From the NCBI RefSeq assembly GCF_000340215.1, contig NW_006921536.1, positions 4,831,789 through 4,895,788 of the forward strand: a stretch of 64,000 nucleotides of DNA, read 5' to 3'. A program made the translations under genes and the position numbers. The stretch comes from Pseudocercospora fijiensis CIRAD86 (Eukaryota > Ascomycota > Dothideomycetes > Mycosphaerellales > Mycosphaerellaceae). The notes below the pieces were generated by a model, which saw only the letters and a program-made list of their open reading frames with translations, ran no database searches and was not told the DNA's origin. Shown piece after piece: positions 43,123 through 52,873 of this stretch. How positions within the stretch are numbered: the first letter of the stretch is position 1; each line of letters starts with the position of its first letter.

Positions 43123-44025
43123 CTACCAAAACCACAACCACCTCAACGCCCCCGCATGCTCATCAATCTCCTCAACAAACCTCATAATCTCGCCCGCTTT
43201 CAAAAACCTTTCATGTCCCCCATCTAAAATTCCTTCCAACCTTGTAGACAAATTCCGGGAAAGGGCATCACAGAATTTCTCCGTGCCGTTGAGATGCCAA
43301 TAATCGTTTGCGAAATTCAAACCAAAAATTGGAACGGCTTTGGTGGTTAAAGTATGCTTGGGGCCGGATTTCGTTGATGTGGGGAGTCTGGTTATGGGGC
43401 GATGGAAAGATAGTTGCTTTGTGAGGGGGTCGTGAGTGGGCTGATATGGAAGGTATGGGAAGGATTGTTGGTTGGTGGTGGTTGTGTGTGATGGAGCTCC
43501 GATGGGGAGCTGAGGAGGAGGGTTTCGTGGGGCGCTTGTAGGCGCATGGCGAGAATAAAGTCTGCGTGTCTTCCGCGGTGTGAGACATTGTTGGTGCTCA
43601 TCATGACAGTGCTGTCGCTGTCGTTTAGACTGTAAATCGACGTCTGCTGTTTCCTGGCCGTGCTTTTGCTGTGCCAAATCGATGCTGATATCCACATAAT
43701 TGTTCCATCGCACGTTGAAGTGTCGCAGATGTCGAACATTGGTTTCGCCTATATGCTGGAGCCATTCACGCAAGCCGTTGGAGTTGAATGTGTGAATATC
43801 GAGGAAGATCTTCAGATTGCTGAAGTATATCTGACTAGCTTCTTCTCGAATCTGTTGGCAAGTGTAGAGGAGTGGAGCGATGCATTGCCCTGGATCGTGT
43901 TGCTGTCGAAGTGGTGAGGTTTCGGTCCGAGGATTGATGTAAATCCACTCGTTCTGGAACAGGTATGAGTAGACGTGGAGTCTGACCTCTACCGGGAGGG
44001 ACAAGAAATTTGCGTCATCTGCCAT
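43123..44025 (-). CDS. F-box/2EXR-like protein, 300 residues
   Basis: Single minus-strand exon from ATG 44025-44023 to TAG 43125-43123. The open frame reaches five codons further to a TTG, so the first ATG (MADDANFLSLPVEV) is taken. Residues about 6-22 read NFLSLPVEVRLHVYSYLF, the F-box/2EXR-like opening, followed by LLYTCQQIREEASQIYFSN, typical of Mycosphaerella-type members. A central segment (about residues 125-215) is Gln/His/Pro/Ser-rich and likely disordered; the C-terminus is helical and Trp-rich. An adaptor or binding role is inference from family. The gene appears intact although its stop codon is only 51 bp from the LTR element, so its terminator and polyadenylation region may lie in the C run or the transposon. 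Confidence 0.75.
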   Translation of the reverse strand: MADDANFLSLPVEVRLHVYSYLFQNEWIYINPRTETSPLRQQHDPGQCIAPLLYTCQQIREEASQIYFSNLKIFLDIHTFNSNGLREWLQHIGETNVRHLRHFNVRWNNYVDISIDLAQQKHGQETADVDLQSKRQRQHCHDEHQQCLTPRKTRRLYSRHAPTSAPRNPPPQLPIGAPSHTTTTNQQSFPYLPYQPTHDPLTKQLSFHRPITRLPTSTKSGPKHTLTTKAVPIFGLNFANDYWHLNGTEKFCDALSRNLSTRLEGILDGGHERFLKAGEIMRFVEEIDEHAGALRWLWFW

Positions 44026-44095
44026 GATGGTAACGGTCAACGGTCGACGGATGTGCTGAATGAGAATGGCAGTTGGCGCGAGGAGGAAAGGCTGC

Positions 44096-44536
44096 TCAGC
44101 TGAGGTTTGCTGTCAGTAGCGTCTTACTTTGTATACAGTTCAATAGGGGTCGAGGAGCGCTTGGACGACAAGGTCGTAGAGAGCGATGCATAAAGTTCAC
44201 TCCAAGCGCGCTCGTAAGGGCTGCAAGACAAATGTGTTGTTGGCACAGTGCGATTGAAAGTGAAACCATCACTCCAGCGATGGCCATGACAGGAAAGATC
44301 TCCGCTCTCGTCACGCTGTTTCTTTGGCGCTCGCAACGTCTCCATGACCGTTGATGATTATCAACTAAGGCAGGAGAGAATCTGTCGTGAGCATAGGCTG
44401 GAGAGATAAAGCGCTCGGCGTCCCGAAAATGAGGTGAGTTTGATAGAGATGTGGTTTTGCACGAGCTTGCTTGCGACTCGGATGGGGCCGAAGGAGCTAC
44501 TTTCTGGTAGTTTTTGACGCTACGCAAACCCAGCAT
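44096..44536 (-). CDS. Doubtful ORF with one predicted membrane segment, 146 residues
   Basis: Minus-strand open frame from ATG 44536-44534 to TGA 44098-44096. Residues about 85-103 (FPVMAIAGVMVSLSIALC) could form a single membrane helix preceded by basic residues (RSWRRCERQRN), giving a plausible small organelle membrane protein. The rest is Ser/Pro/Arg-rich without a family. A second minus frame overlaps its 3' half (44124-44345), and an unspliced reading may not be the real one. It lies 70 bp upstream of the F-box-like gene's start. Confidence 0.3.
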   Translation of the reverse strand: MLGLRSVKNYQKVAPSAPSESQASSCKTTSLSNSPHFRDAERFISPAYAHDRFSPALVDNHQRSWRRCERQRNSVTRAEIFPVMAIAGVMVSLSIALCQQHICLAALTSALGVNFMHRSLRPCRPSAPRPLLNCIQSKTLLTANLS

Positions 44537-45303
44537 CACCGGGATGGCGATCCAATGCAGCGACAGACTTGCACTGTGCGATAGCAATGTCAGAAGAGCA
44601 AGCTGACACCTGTCTATAGTCGTACGCGCTCGAATCTCGCCTCCTGCAAGAATCGACGCCTGTACTCTGCTTCTCCTCCACGTGATGGAATGGTCCCTAT
44701 CGCATGAATCGATGATTGACCATTAGAAAAGAAAGTGTCCATGCTGGTGAGGTGTTCAACCACTGCCTTGCCGGCATCCGATCCACGTTTGATCGACAGG
44801 TTGGCTGCCGGTACTCAGCGGCTCAGCCGCACAAAGCACTGCACTGCGCACTCCCAGCCCAACTGTTGTTGCAGACTCGCAGTGTTTTGTCCCTTTGAGC
44901 GCGATACCGATGGGGTTTCCGGAAGTACAATGAAGTCTCATTTTGGAAGGCGGCTGGTGAGCTCCGGGCGGATAAGCTTCGCACGTAATAGGCTGTGCCA
45001 AGACTGCTTCGACCGGATGTGAGCTCATGCATCCCCATATCCAGCTGGGTCATGGCTGCTGCATAAGGGCCACTGCCGGCACTGTGTCCCAAAACTTAGC
45101 GATTACTTTACTCCTGAGCAAGGCACCACACATTCATGATGGCCGTATGGTTAGTGGCTGGCCAAAGTGTTCGGTACGATGAGCTGAGCGCGACTGCAAG
45201 CTGGGGTTTGGTCACAAAGATCGTCCAGGAGCGACCACTTCCGCATGTCATGTCTGCACGATTCTGCTTCATGTATTGTACGTGTTGATTTGCAACGTCC
45301 AGC
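44537..45303. other. Intergenic, no supported gene
   Basis: Several overlapping frames on both strands (44,716-45,317) are mutually exclusive and domain-free. Normal, non-RIP composition. It holds the 3' flank of VPS45. Confidence 0.5.
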
Positions 45304-47231
45304 TCACGACCTGCCAACCTCTCTCCTCAGTCTTGCAGCAGCTGTGTCGCCCTTTGGCTCCGGCCATGAATCAACTGCTTCCTCAACTTCATCTAAGAAC
45401 GAGTTGCTGTTGTGGACGCCTGTGCCACCGAGCACGACTCTGACGCCTGGACTGCTGGCGTTAACCTGGGCTACCATCTTAGCTTCCTCGTAAGTCGTGC
45501 CTCCAACTATGAAGATGATGATGTCTTGTGGCTTGTCTCTTGTCTGGCCACCGCCTTCCACAAATGGATAGCTGTTCATGTTGAGACGGCCCTTGATGAG
45601 GTCCTGTAGCGTGTTCTCCAATCTGGGCGAGTGCTGAGTGTAGACGTTCTCGACGCCACGCAAGCCCCGGTTGAAGCGTGATCGAGCTTCTGAGAAAATG
45701 TTGCTTGGCTGGAAGAGGTCTGGAATTCCGCCTGTCTGCGGGATTGACTGCAAACTATGTGCATAGGCGAGGAGTTTGGGTATAAGGTTGATGCGTGTGC
45801 GTGAGATGTTTCCAGCGACAGCTAGCAGATCCATCAATGCCGGCGTGTTGTTGTTGGGGTGACCAGAATATCGGAGCGCATAGATCGCCACTAGTCGCAA
45901 CTTGTTGTTAGGTGGTATTCGAGGGTCTTGGATGAGCTTCTGCAAGGTCTTGACATCGGTCGAATGATTGTCATTGCAAGCCAGACTCTGCTCTAGCTCG
46001 GACACATCGAGGAGACTGTCTGTGCCTACACGTCTACTGAGTTCGCCGACCAGTGTGACGTGCTTGGTGACGTTTCCTGACAGGCGCCGAAATTCAGGAT
46101 ATTCCTCAACGAAGCGTTTCATGTCTTCAATACTGTCCAGCTTCTGCCCTGAAGCTTGTTTGGATGCGAACTGTTCGACGTAATCTTTCGCGTTCTGGCC
46201 TAGATCACCAAAATTGAGGTACATGTTCTTGGCGAAGAACGGGTCCTGGTCCTGCGATAGAACGATTTCCTATTCCAAGTCAGCTGCGTCAGGTCTCAAA
46301 AAAAATCGCGAGTGCTTGCCTTGAACTCTGGTCTGACATCTGGCACCTCGCTCAGGTTGACTCTGCCATTCTCAATGCCCAGAAGCTCGTGCACCATTGC
46401 TTGATAAGTCCACTGCGTCAGCAAGGGCGTGACAGGGTCTTCTCTCCTATCGATGAGAAGAAGTATGGGCGGAGTATCCGGCTTCCGGAAGTCAAAGAGC
46501 TGCTCTTCCTGCGTAATGGCATAGCGCACTTCGGTTGCCAGCTTCTTGCACAGCAAACTGTTCTTCTCGAATCGAATCAATGGCTTCTTTTTCAATGCTA
46601 GCAGCATGGCCAGAACTCCTTCTGTCGTCCTTGATAAGCTGTCCTGATTCCATAGCTCTGGTGAGGATGAGAAGACTCGTGTCGACAATGGCAGAGAGCA
46701 CAGGTCGGGGTTGATGACGAGGAAATCGGCAAAGTATTCGACGATCGACTTGACGACTTCATGATCATCGGCTTCGGCGAGGCGCTCAAGCGAGGACTTC
46801 TTGATTATGTTGCTGAAATCTGTGTCAGTCAGAAGTCGTCCTGTAGAAGTCTTGGGATTGTGAACACGTACATATGTGGTATTCGCCATACTTTGGCTCT
46901 CTGAACTCGTCAATGAGAAACTGTATACTGTCCGGCGATGGTCGAAGAAAGCAGAGGCATCTCAAATGCCGCATCTTCTCGCGATTCGTGTCGTCTAGGC
47001 GCTGCGTGAGGTAGACCGAGTGGTTCAATAAGGCGGACTGGGAGGTTGCGGATGATACGATGGGGACCTGGGTAGAATGAGCATGGCCGCAGTAGACGTA
47101 GTCTGGTTCATGTCGCATACAGTATCTCTGTCCAGCAGCAGGATCTTCATCTTCGCGGCGCCTTGAGAGCTGACATCGCCTTGAGCCACGATCTTGGTGA
47201 TGTAGCTCTGCGTGGCCTGGAAGATGTCCAT
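45304..47231 (-). CDS. VPS45: Vps45, Sec1/Munc18-family protein, 590 residues, four exons
   Basis: Exons on the minus strand: 47231-47121, 47067-46872, 46819-46320 and 46269-45304. Introns are 53 nt (GTATGC...CCCAG), 52 nt (GTACGT...ACACAG) and 50 nt (GC-AG). The assembled protein has the Vps45 signature: MDIFQATQSYITKIV at the N-terminus, MKILLLDRDT, ILLLIDRREDPVTPLLTQWT in the middle, SQDQDPFFAKNMYLNFGDLG, and IIIFIVGGTTYEEAKMV near the C-terminus. Length fits the family. Vps45 binds the syntaxin-type SNAREs Tlg2 and Pep12 and promotes vesicle fusion on the trans-Golgi/endosome route to the vacuole. The third intron has an unusual GC donor (AAG/GCAAGC); no GT alternative keeps the frame. 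It is divergent to the E2 gene at 47895. Confidence 0.95.
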
Positions 47232-47894
47232 GATCGCGTGCAGCTGCTCTCAACTCCAACTCCCCACTGCAGCCTCGCCAGTCGCTTATTAATTTGTCGC
47301 CAGAATCTGCTGCATCAAGTGATCTTCGCAGTGTACAGCCGCCGGGTTAGTGGTGTTTTGGCTATCACATGCTGAGGTTGCGTGGTCGGCTAAAGCTGGA
47401 ATGTTGCTCCCGATTGCGCTCGGACGGTCATGCAGTCAGCCATCGAGTCCTGCTGATGAGAGCAGTTAATAGCGCTTGGCGCTCACAAGCTCACAACAAC
47501 CCAACACCATATATCATTTAGAGCACGCAAAGTCCACGCTCGTTGACGAACCGACAAGCACACGGAAACGACCAAATCGATCGCGCCAGAGTGTTCCAAG
47601 ACAGTCTCTCCACGGTCCACCTCACAAGGCCGAGACCGCAAAGTGACCGCATCCGGTCCATTGAATGACTACAGTCCGGACTTCACTCGAAGAACCTTGC
47701 TGCTACTTTCTCACTTGCCCTTGCCCTTGCCCTGGCCCTTGCTTTTAAACCATTCTTCTCTTGCTTAACCAACTTCTTCCTCGTCACCACCGCTTCGCAC
47801 ATCACCACTTTCGTGTCGCAATACCCCCACTGCCTCCACTCTCCGACAGCCTGGCCACAACCACACACTCTGATCGCTACGGCGAATCGCTAAC
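47232..47894. promoter_or_regulatory. Divergent promoter between VPS45 and the E2 gene
   Basis: 663 bp separate the two start codons. The E2 side has pyrimidine-rich leader sequence (CTTGCCCTTGCCCTTGCCCT near 47,713-47,745). No TATA box is obvious. Small minus-strand frames (47683-47977) run into the E2 gene and are shadows. Confidence 0.6.
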
Positions 47895-48548
47895 ATGGCG
47901 GACCGCGTGCTCATGAACGAGTACAAGGAACTCAGCAAGCAGACATGGACCAACATCGAGCTTGTCAACGAGAACATCTACCAGTGGTCCGTGGCACTCA
48001 TCGTCCTCAACCCGGACTCCCTCTACTACGGCGGCTACTACAAGGCCAAGATGAACTTCCCCAAGAACTACCCCTACGAACCTCCGACATTCCAATTCGA
48101 CCGTCCGCTCTGGCATCCGAACATCTACACCGACGGCAAGCTGTGCATCTCCATCCTCCACCAGCCAGGAGAGGATCTGATGAGCGGAGAGATGGCGGGC
48201 GAGCGGTGGAGTCCAGTACAGAGAGTCGAGAGCGTACTCATCTCCATTCTCAGCCTGCTCGATGACGCTGAGTGCTCGAGTCCGGCAAACGTAGACGCAG
48301 GTGTGCAGCTTCGGAAGGATGCAGCAGGTTACAAGAAGCGTGTAGAAGAAGACCGCGAGAAGAGTAAGCAGGACATTCCGGCCGGCTTCGAGATGCCAAC
48401 ACACGAGAGTGCATTCAAGAAGGAGGAGAAAGTCGACACTTTCAGCTGGAGCGACAGCGAAGCCGAGGATGACTTCGACAGCGGTGATGATGACGAGGAA
48501 ATGTTCGATGAGGATGAGGGCACGGATGAGGAGGATGATGAAGAGTGA
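47895..48548 (+). CDS. CDC34: Ubiquitin-conjugating enzyme E2, Cdc34/Ubc3 type, 217 residues
   Basis: Single exon from ATG 47895 to TGA 48546-48548. The UBC fold occupies residues about 5-155: the HPN motif at 74-76 (WHPNIY) and the catalytic Cys84 in DGKLCISIL. Just after it comes the acidic-loop insertion HQPGEDLMSGEMAGERWSPV, which marks the Cdc34/Ube2R/Ube2G class. The tail (about 175-217) is extremely acidic (DDDEEMFDEDEG...), as in Cdc34, where it binds the basic canyon of cullin-RING ligases. Such enzymes build Lys48-linked chains on SCF substrates, for example cell-cycle inhibitors, in nucleus and cytosol. The class is certain; exact orthology to CDC34 versus a paralogous long-loop E2 is likely but untested, so the symbol is provisional. 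Confidence 0.9.
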   Translation: MADRVLMNEYKELSKQTWTNIELVNENIYQWSVALIVLNPDSLYYGGYYKAKMNFPKNYPYEPPTFQFDRPLWHPNIYTDGKLCISILHQPGEDLMSGEMAGERWSPVQRVESVLISILSLLDDAECSSPANVDAGVQLRKDAAGYKKRVEEDREKSKQDIPAGFEMPTHESAFKKEEKVDTFSWSDSEAEDDFDSGDDDEEMFDEDEGTDEEDDEE

Positions 48549-49391
48549 TTGCTGTGAGGATGGACGGTGAAGAAGACTCGCTGTGAATGCGAGGATGGGA
48601 ATGGCTTTTCAACATTGATACGACTTACTACGACACGACTGCTGTTGGCCCTCCAGCTTTTGGCCTGACTTCAGCGAGGAGTTACGGCTTGCTTTTATGG
48701 GCTGGGGCATTTTTGGCATTTAGCTTGCATGATAGAGGCAGGCGGTTCGCTGCTTTAGGGACGCACGGCGCACACATATGGCTTGCGGGATGTGAATAGA
48801 GGATGATATACCAGGCAATTCACCACCAACCTGTGCGAAATGCGCGTGGGAACTGTTCGTCTCCAGTCTCACTTCTAAACACCAGAATGCGCTTGTAGCG
48901 GGCTGCAGTTTGACGCAAGCTGTGTGCGCAAACGGTACCTGCATGGTGAACACGTCCTCTGCTTTCACATGCTTTCTTTGGTGGTCGCGTGCCTGCCCGA
49001 TGTGAAGCGGTGAGGTTTCAAGCTATGCAGTCATATCAAACCGCATTTTGCCCTGGCCCCATTTCATGGCCTCTCATCGCCGTACAAAGACCTCACCGTC
49101 GCCGACCACTCCGGCGCGCGCAAGTGACGTAATTCCGCACGTTTTGAGCCGCAGAGCTATACCCATGTGAAAGCGACAGGCCGCGGCAGAGAGATGGCGT
49201 TTGGCAATAATCCGAAAGGAATCATCAAACAATATGGCAAGCGACAGCACAAACGGAAGGCGCAGAGTGACATAATCTGGCAGCGAGAGTTCTCTCCAAT
49301 GTCAGGCTCCAGCTTTGTACCTTCTCATCACCAGCCTGAGCCTCTACTTCCCAAACGACCTCTGCCGAAGAGCCAGCGAGAGGCCACAAGC
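48549..49391. other. Intergenic between the E2 gene and the UBA/UIM gene
   Basis: No gene supported. The frame of the next gene is open upstream to a GTG at 49167 with two in-frame ATGs (49194 and about 49299), so an N-terminal extension of the next protein is possible but is Lys/Gln-rich and unlike the family. Confidence 0.45.
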
Positions 49392-51998
49392 ATGCTTGTC
49401 GAGCCCACGCCTGATCAGGTCGAGCAAGTCGTCAATTTTACGGGCGCCGATGAGAATACTGCGAGAAGGTATCTCAGGGTATGTACAACCATTCGCGGTC
49501 GGCGCATCGCATTGCTGGCTGCCACATCTGACGCCATGTGCTCTAGGTCAAGCAATGCAATCTCGATCAGGCTGTCAATGCCGTAATTGATGGCGAGGAT
49601 ATCAATAGCTTGGAGCAGAGCATCACCTGGGACGAAGCACCATTCAACGCCGACCGAGATGGCAATGCGAATCACCTCCGTCCACTTGGCGCCAGCACTG
49701 CGCCGCCCACTCGCCGCCCGTCACCAGCACCAAGTCTAGGCCTCTCGAATCCCAAGAACAAGTCTGACGAAGATGATGAGCTGCAGAGGGCTCTGGCGTT
49801 GTCTCGAGAAGATCTTGATATGCCAAAGTCCTACGACTTCCAGCAGCAAGAGACGGGCACAGTATCAGCGAATGGAACCGAGCAGAAGTTTGGCCCAGCG
49901 ACTAAGACAGAGTATGACATGAGTCAATGGGCAATGGTCACTACGAGTGCTGCTACAGAAGTTGTGCCAGATGTGTCAGTCCATCAGCGGAAGCAGGGCA
50001 ATCACGAGCCAGCATGGTATCCCCGACTGCTCAAGCACTTGCCAGATGGAGACTACACGCCCAACTTTATCACTATCGGACATGCTATCCCTAAGGTCAG
50101 AGAAGCATTCCTACTGCGAGAGCACTTGGCGGCAAACTATGGCTTCGACCAGAACTGGTGGACGGGCACACCAATCAACGCAGAAGGAGGTAGGATTGTT
50201 CATCTGGAAGACAATAGTGCTGTGGATCCGGATGTCGACAAGTATAACGAGTTCATTGAAGAGGTACAGCGGCTTACGGCATTCCTTGATGCCAGCGCAA
50301 GAGTATACGCGAGTACGAATGCTCTTACCCAGACGGCATTGATCAAGAATAGCGACATGAGGACAGGCCTGCCATCGGGAAGCCTGCTTGAGCTTTTCCT
50401 ACAAAGCTGGGTTGCCGCGGCCAAGAGCAAGTATCCTGAAGACAGACACGCCGATATTGCTGGACTCTTTACGACGGTCGTTGGTACAGACAATAAAGCT
50501 GGCATGCGTACGCCTGAGCTCACTCTCGTTGATCTGGAGACCAACACCAAGGACGACGAGGGTCAGAATATACACGAGCTGTTAGATCAACTACTGTGGG
50601 ACACGGATCCCAATGACACCGAGATGACGAACAACTACATCGAGCGTCCAGCAGATGTGATTGTCCTCCGTGTGCAGCAGAAGAACAGCTCCAATTCGAA
50701 GTCTGGCGTGCGCGATGTGCCGGCCACCCTACAGCTCGACAAATACCTCAAGGGAAATGTACCGGCGACACAAGAGTTACGACAGCAAATGATGCTTGGC
50801 AAGAAACGCGTGGCCAAGATCGAGGAGATCGAGAAGAGGCTCACCACATGGCAGCACCCAACCAAGAGTACACAGATCAACACAAAGGCAATGCTCACAC
50901 ACACGCTCGGCCACTTTTCCGGACAGAATCGAAAGGATGCAGACAAGGCAGACAGGACCAACAACGCATCTCTTGAAGCCCACGAGCCCGAGCACTATCC
51001 AGAAATCACGGCCAAGCTGGAAGAAGTCATTGCGAGTATTGATGAGAAGTTAGCGAAGCTTGCTGCCGAGAAGGACAGGGTGCGCAAGGCCATTGCTGGG
51101 ATGTCTTTAAAGCCGCCGCCTGATCTGGAAGGTACGGAGGTGCAGTACAACTATACTCTTCGTGGAGTAGCAACCAAGCCAAACATCACCTATGTTCTGC
51201 GCCACAAGACGAACGAAGAGGTTCAACACGAGCAAACGAATGGCGAGCAGACCATGCTGGATGCAGATAGCACCACTCCACCTGGTATGCAATGGTGGCG
51301 GCTTGACTACACAGTCACCGGACAAAGCGCCAAGATCGTTCGCAGCAAGATGGATGATGATACGGTGCTGCATGCTGCAGAGGCAGAGCACAATTCTGTG
51401 CTTCTGGTGTATGCCAACGACAATGCTGATGACATCGATGTGATCGAAGAGCTACCAGAACCCCTCCAAACCTTCATCGCGCATGATAACACCGCGCTCG
51501 AGAAGTAAGTGTTGCCATCCAAATCATATCAACGTACACTCCCACTGACAAATACATCGCAGAGACTTTAAGAAGGGCGCCCAATCCGATCCTCCACCGG
51601 CATACGACATGGTAAACTGGGACGACATCCAAACCGCCCGCGCCTCTATCGAACGCGACGACGATCAAGACAGCACTCGCGTCAACACCGACAATCACGA
51701 CGTCTCTCATCTCGAAGACTTGCCAGATTACGGCAGCAGTCCGCGCTCTACCATCCCTATCGGCTACGACAAGAGTCTTGATCCCGCGCCCGTGGATATT
51801 GTGCTTGATTCCAACGAGGATTTACTTGGAGTTGTGAAGGATGTGGAGATGGTGGAGAAGCCGTATCCGTATCCTTCGCTTGCGTCCATGCATGATGGTA
51901 GTGATGCTGATATGATGGGTGATGAGAGTCAGGATGTGGGGGTTGGGGGGAGTGTTATGGGTGTCGGGAAGGAGGAGATGGAGAGGAAGGGTGGTTGA
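49392..51998 (+). CDS. UBA/UIM ubiquitin-binding protein, 826 residues, three exons
   Basis: Exon 1 49392-49478, intron 49479-49546 (GTATGT...CTCTAG), exon 2 49547-51504, intron 51505-51562 (GTAAGT...CGCAG), exon 3 51563-51998. Splicing 1 joins a UBA-like domain (residues 4-44: EPTPDQVEQVVNFTGADE, then RRYLRVKQCNLDQAVNAVI). A ubiquitin-interacting motif follows at about 104-119 (EDDELQRALALSREDL, with the key Ala-x-x-x-Ser). The 470-residue middle resembles fungal 'ubiquitin interaction domain' proteins distantly related to ubiquitin-specific proteases (YPRLLKHLPDGDYTPNFITI, FLLREHLAANYGFDQNWWTG), but no Cys box is seen, so protease activity is doubtful. A coiled-coil lies near 460-500. The C-terminal exon is acidic and disordered. 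Probable role: ubiquitin recognition or proteasome-linked regulation. Confidence 0.85.
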
Positions 51999-52676
51999 TC
52001 ATGAAGCGGCGACGAGGTCTATCTTTTGCTGTGTACGGCATTGCGTTTGCATAGCGCTGGAGTTTCGCATTCGTTGCTCGTGGAAGCTGAGGATTCATCG
52101 GCTACAAGTTCTTTGCTCTAGAACTAGCGAGAGAAATGCTATTCAGCAATTACAATACCGTCTCTTTCTCACGATATTCATGTATCAATCAATTGGGAAT
52201 TCTTGTCGCCGTCTCTTCTCACCTGCTTTATCTCATTCATAGCATTCAGTCGAACGCTGCTCGTAGTCGTCCAAGTATCTTGAGATCTTTCATAACTGCC
52301 TATAGGAACCTCCTTACGTACCGAAACTTTCTCAACTCATCCCTCGAGTCACGTCCTCGTTATAAACGGATATAAGATAGAGAGCCCCGGCAACTATCTA
52401 ATACAGTACTCGATATCGCTAGGGTGTTTTAATTTATTAGTATTATCTTCTCGTACGAATAGGATTTCTTTGTAAGTTTCTTTTTTTTTCGAGCTAGAAG
52501 ATAAGATCGGACTAATTTATTTAATCTCGTCTTCTATTCGTAAGATCTAGTTTCCTTTTCTCGTAATAGCGCTAAGACTAAGAGAGAGTATAGAATCGGA
52601 TATAACTTGTTTATTCCGTTAGATTAGGTAGACTACCTTCTATATCGCTTTTATTATAAGTTAGCGGCCTAGTTAG
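51999..52676. other. 3' flank of the UBA/UIM gene and start of repeat block 2
   Basis: Normal gene-flank sequence to about 52,290; from there CpA/TpG depletion and TA-rich words mark RIP-degraded repeat of unknown type up to the LTR at 52677. Confidence 0.55.
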
Positions 52677-52873
52677 TATAAGGAGGGTTATATCCGTAGG
52701 TAAATAGGATAGTAGTAGGTATAAGTAGTATTCGATAAGGATCTAGGAGGAGAGGGAGGAAGGTAGGAGAGTTAGCCTAACGCTAAGCGCTAAGCCCTGC
52801 CTAAGGTATTAAGACCCTAGCTTTACTCGGCCTAGTTATATACTAATTATATATAGCCTCTTTAGCCCTAATA
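52677..52873 (-). repeat. LTR of the second chromodomain element copy
   Basis: 197 bp, same ends as 32613-32809 (TATAAGGAGG ... CCCTAATA). Confidence 0.88.

Noticed and set aside
43268..43739. Two minus frames of 106 and 115 codons inside the F-box-like gene
   Set aside because: Shadows of a low-complexity coding region.
44735..45317. Several frames of 60-95 codons in the 44.7-45.3 kb intergenic region
   Set aside because: Overlapping on both strands, no domains, introns or leaders.
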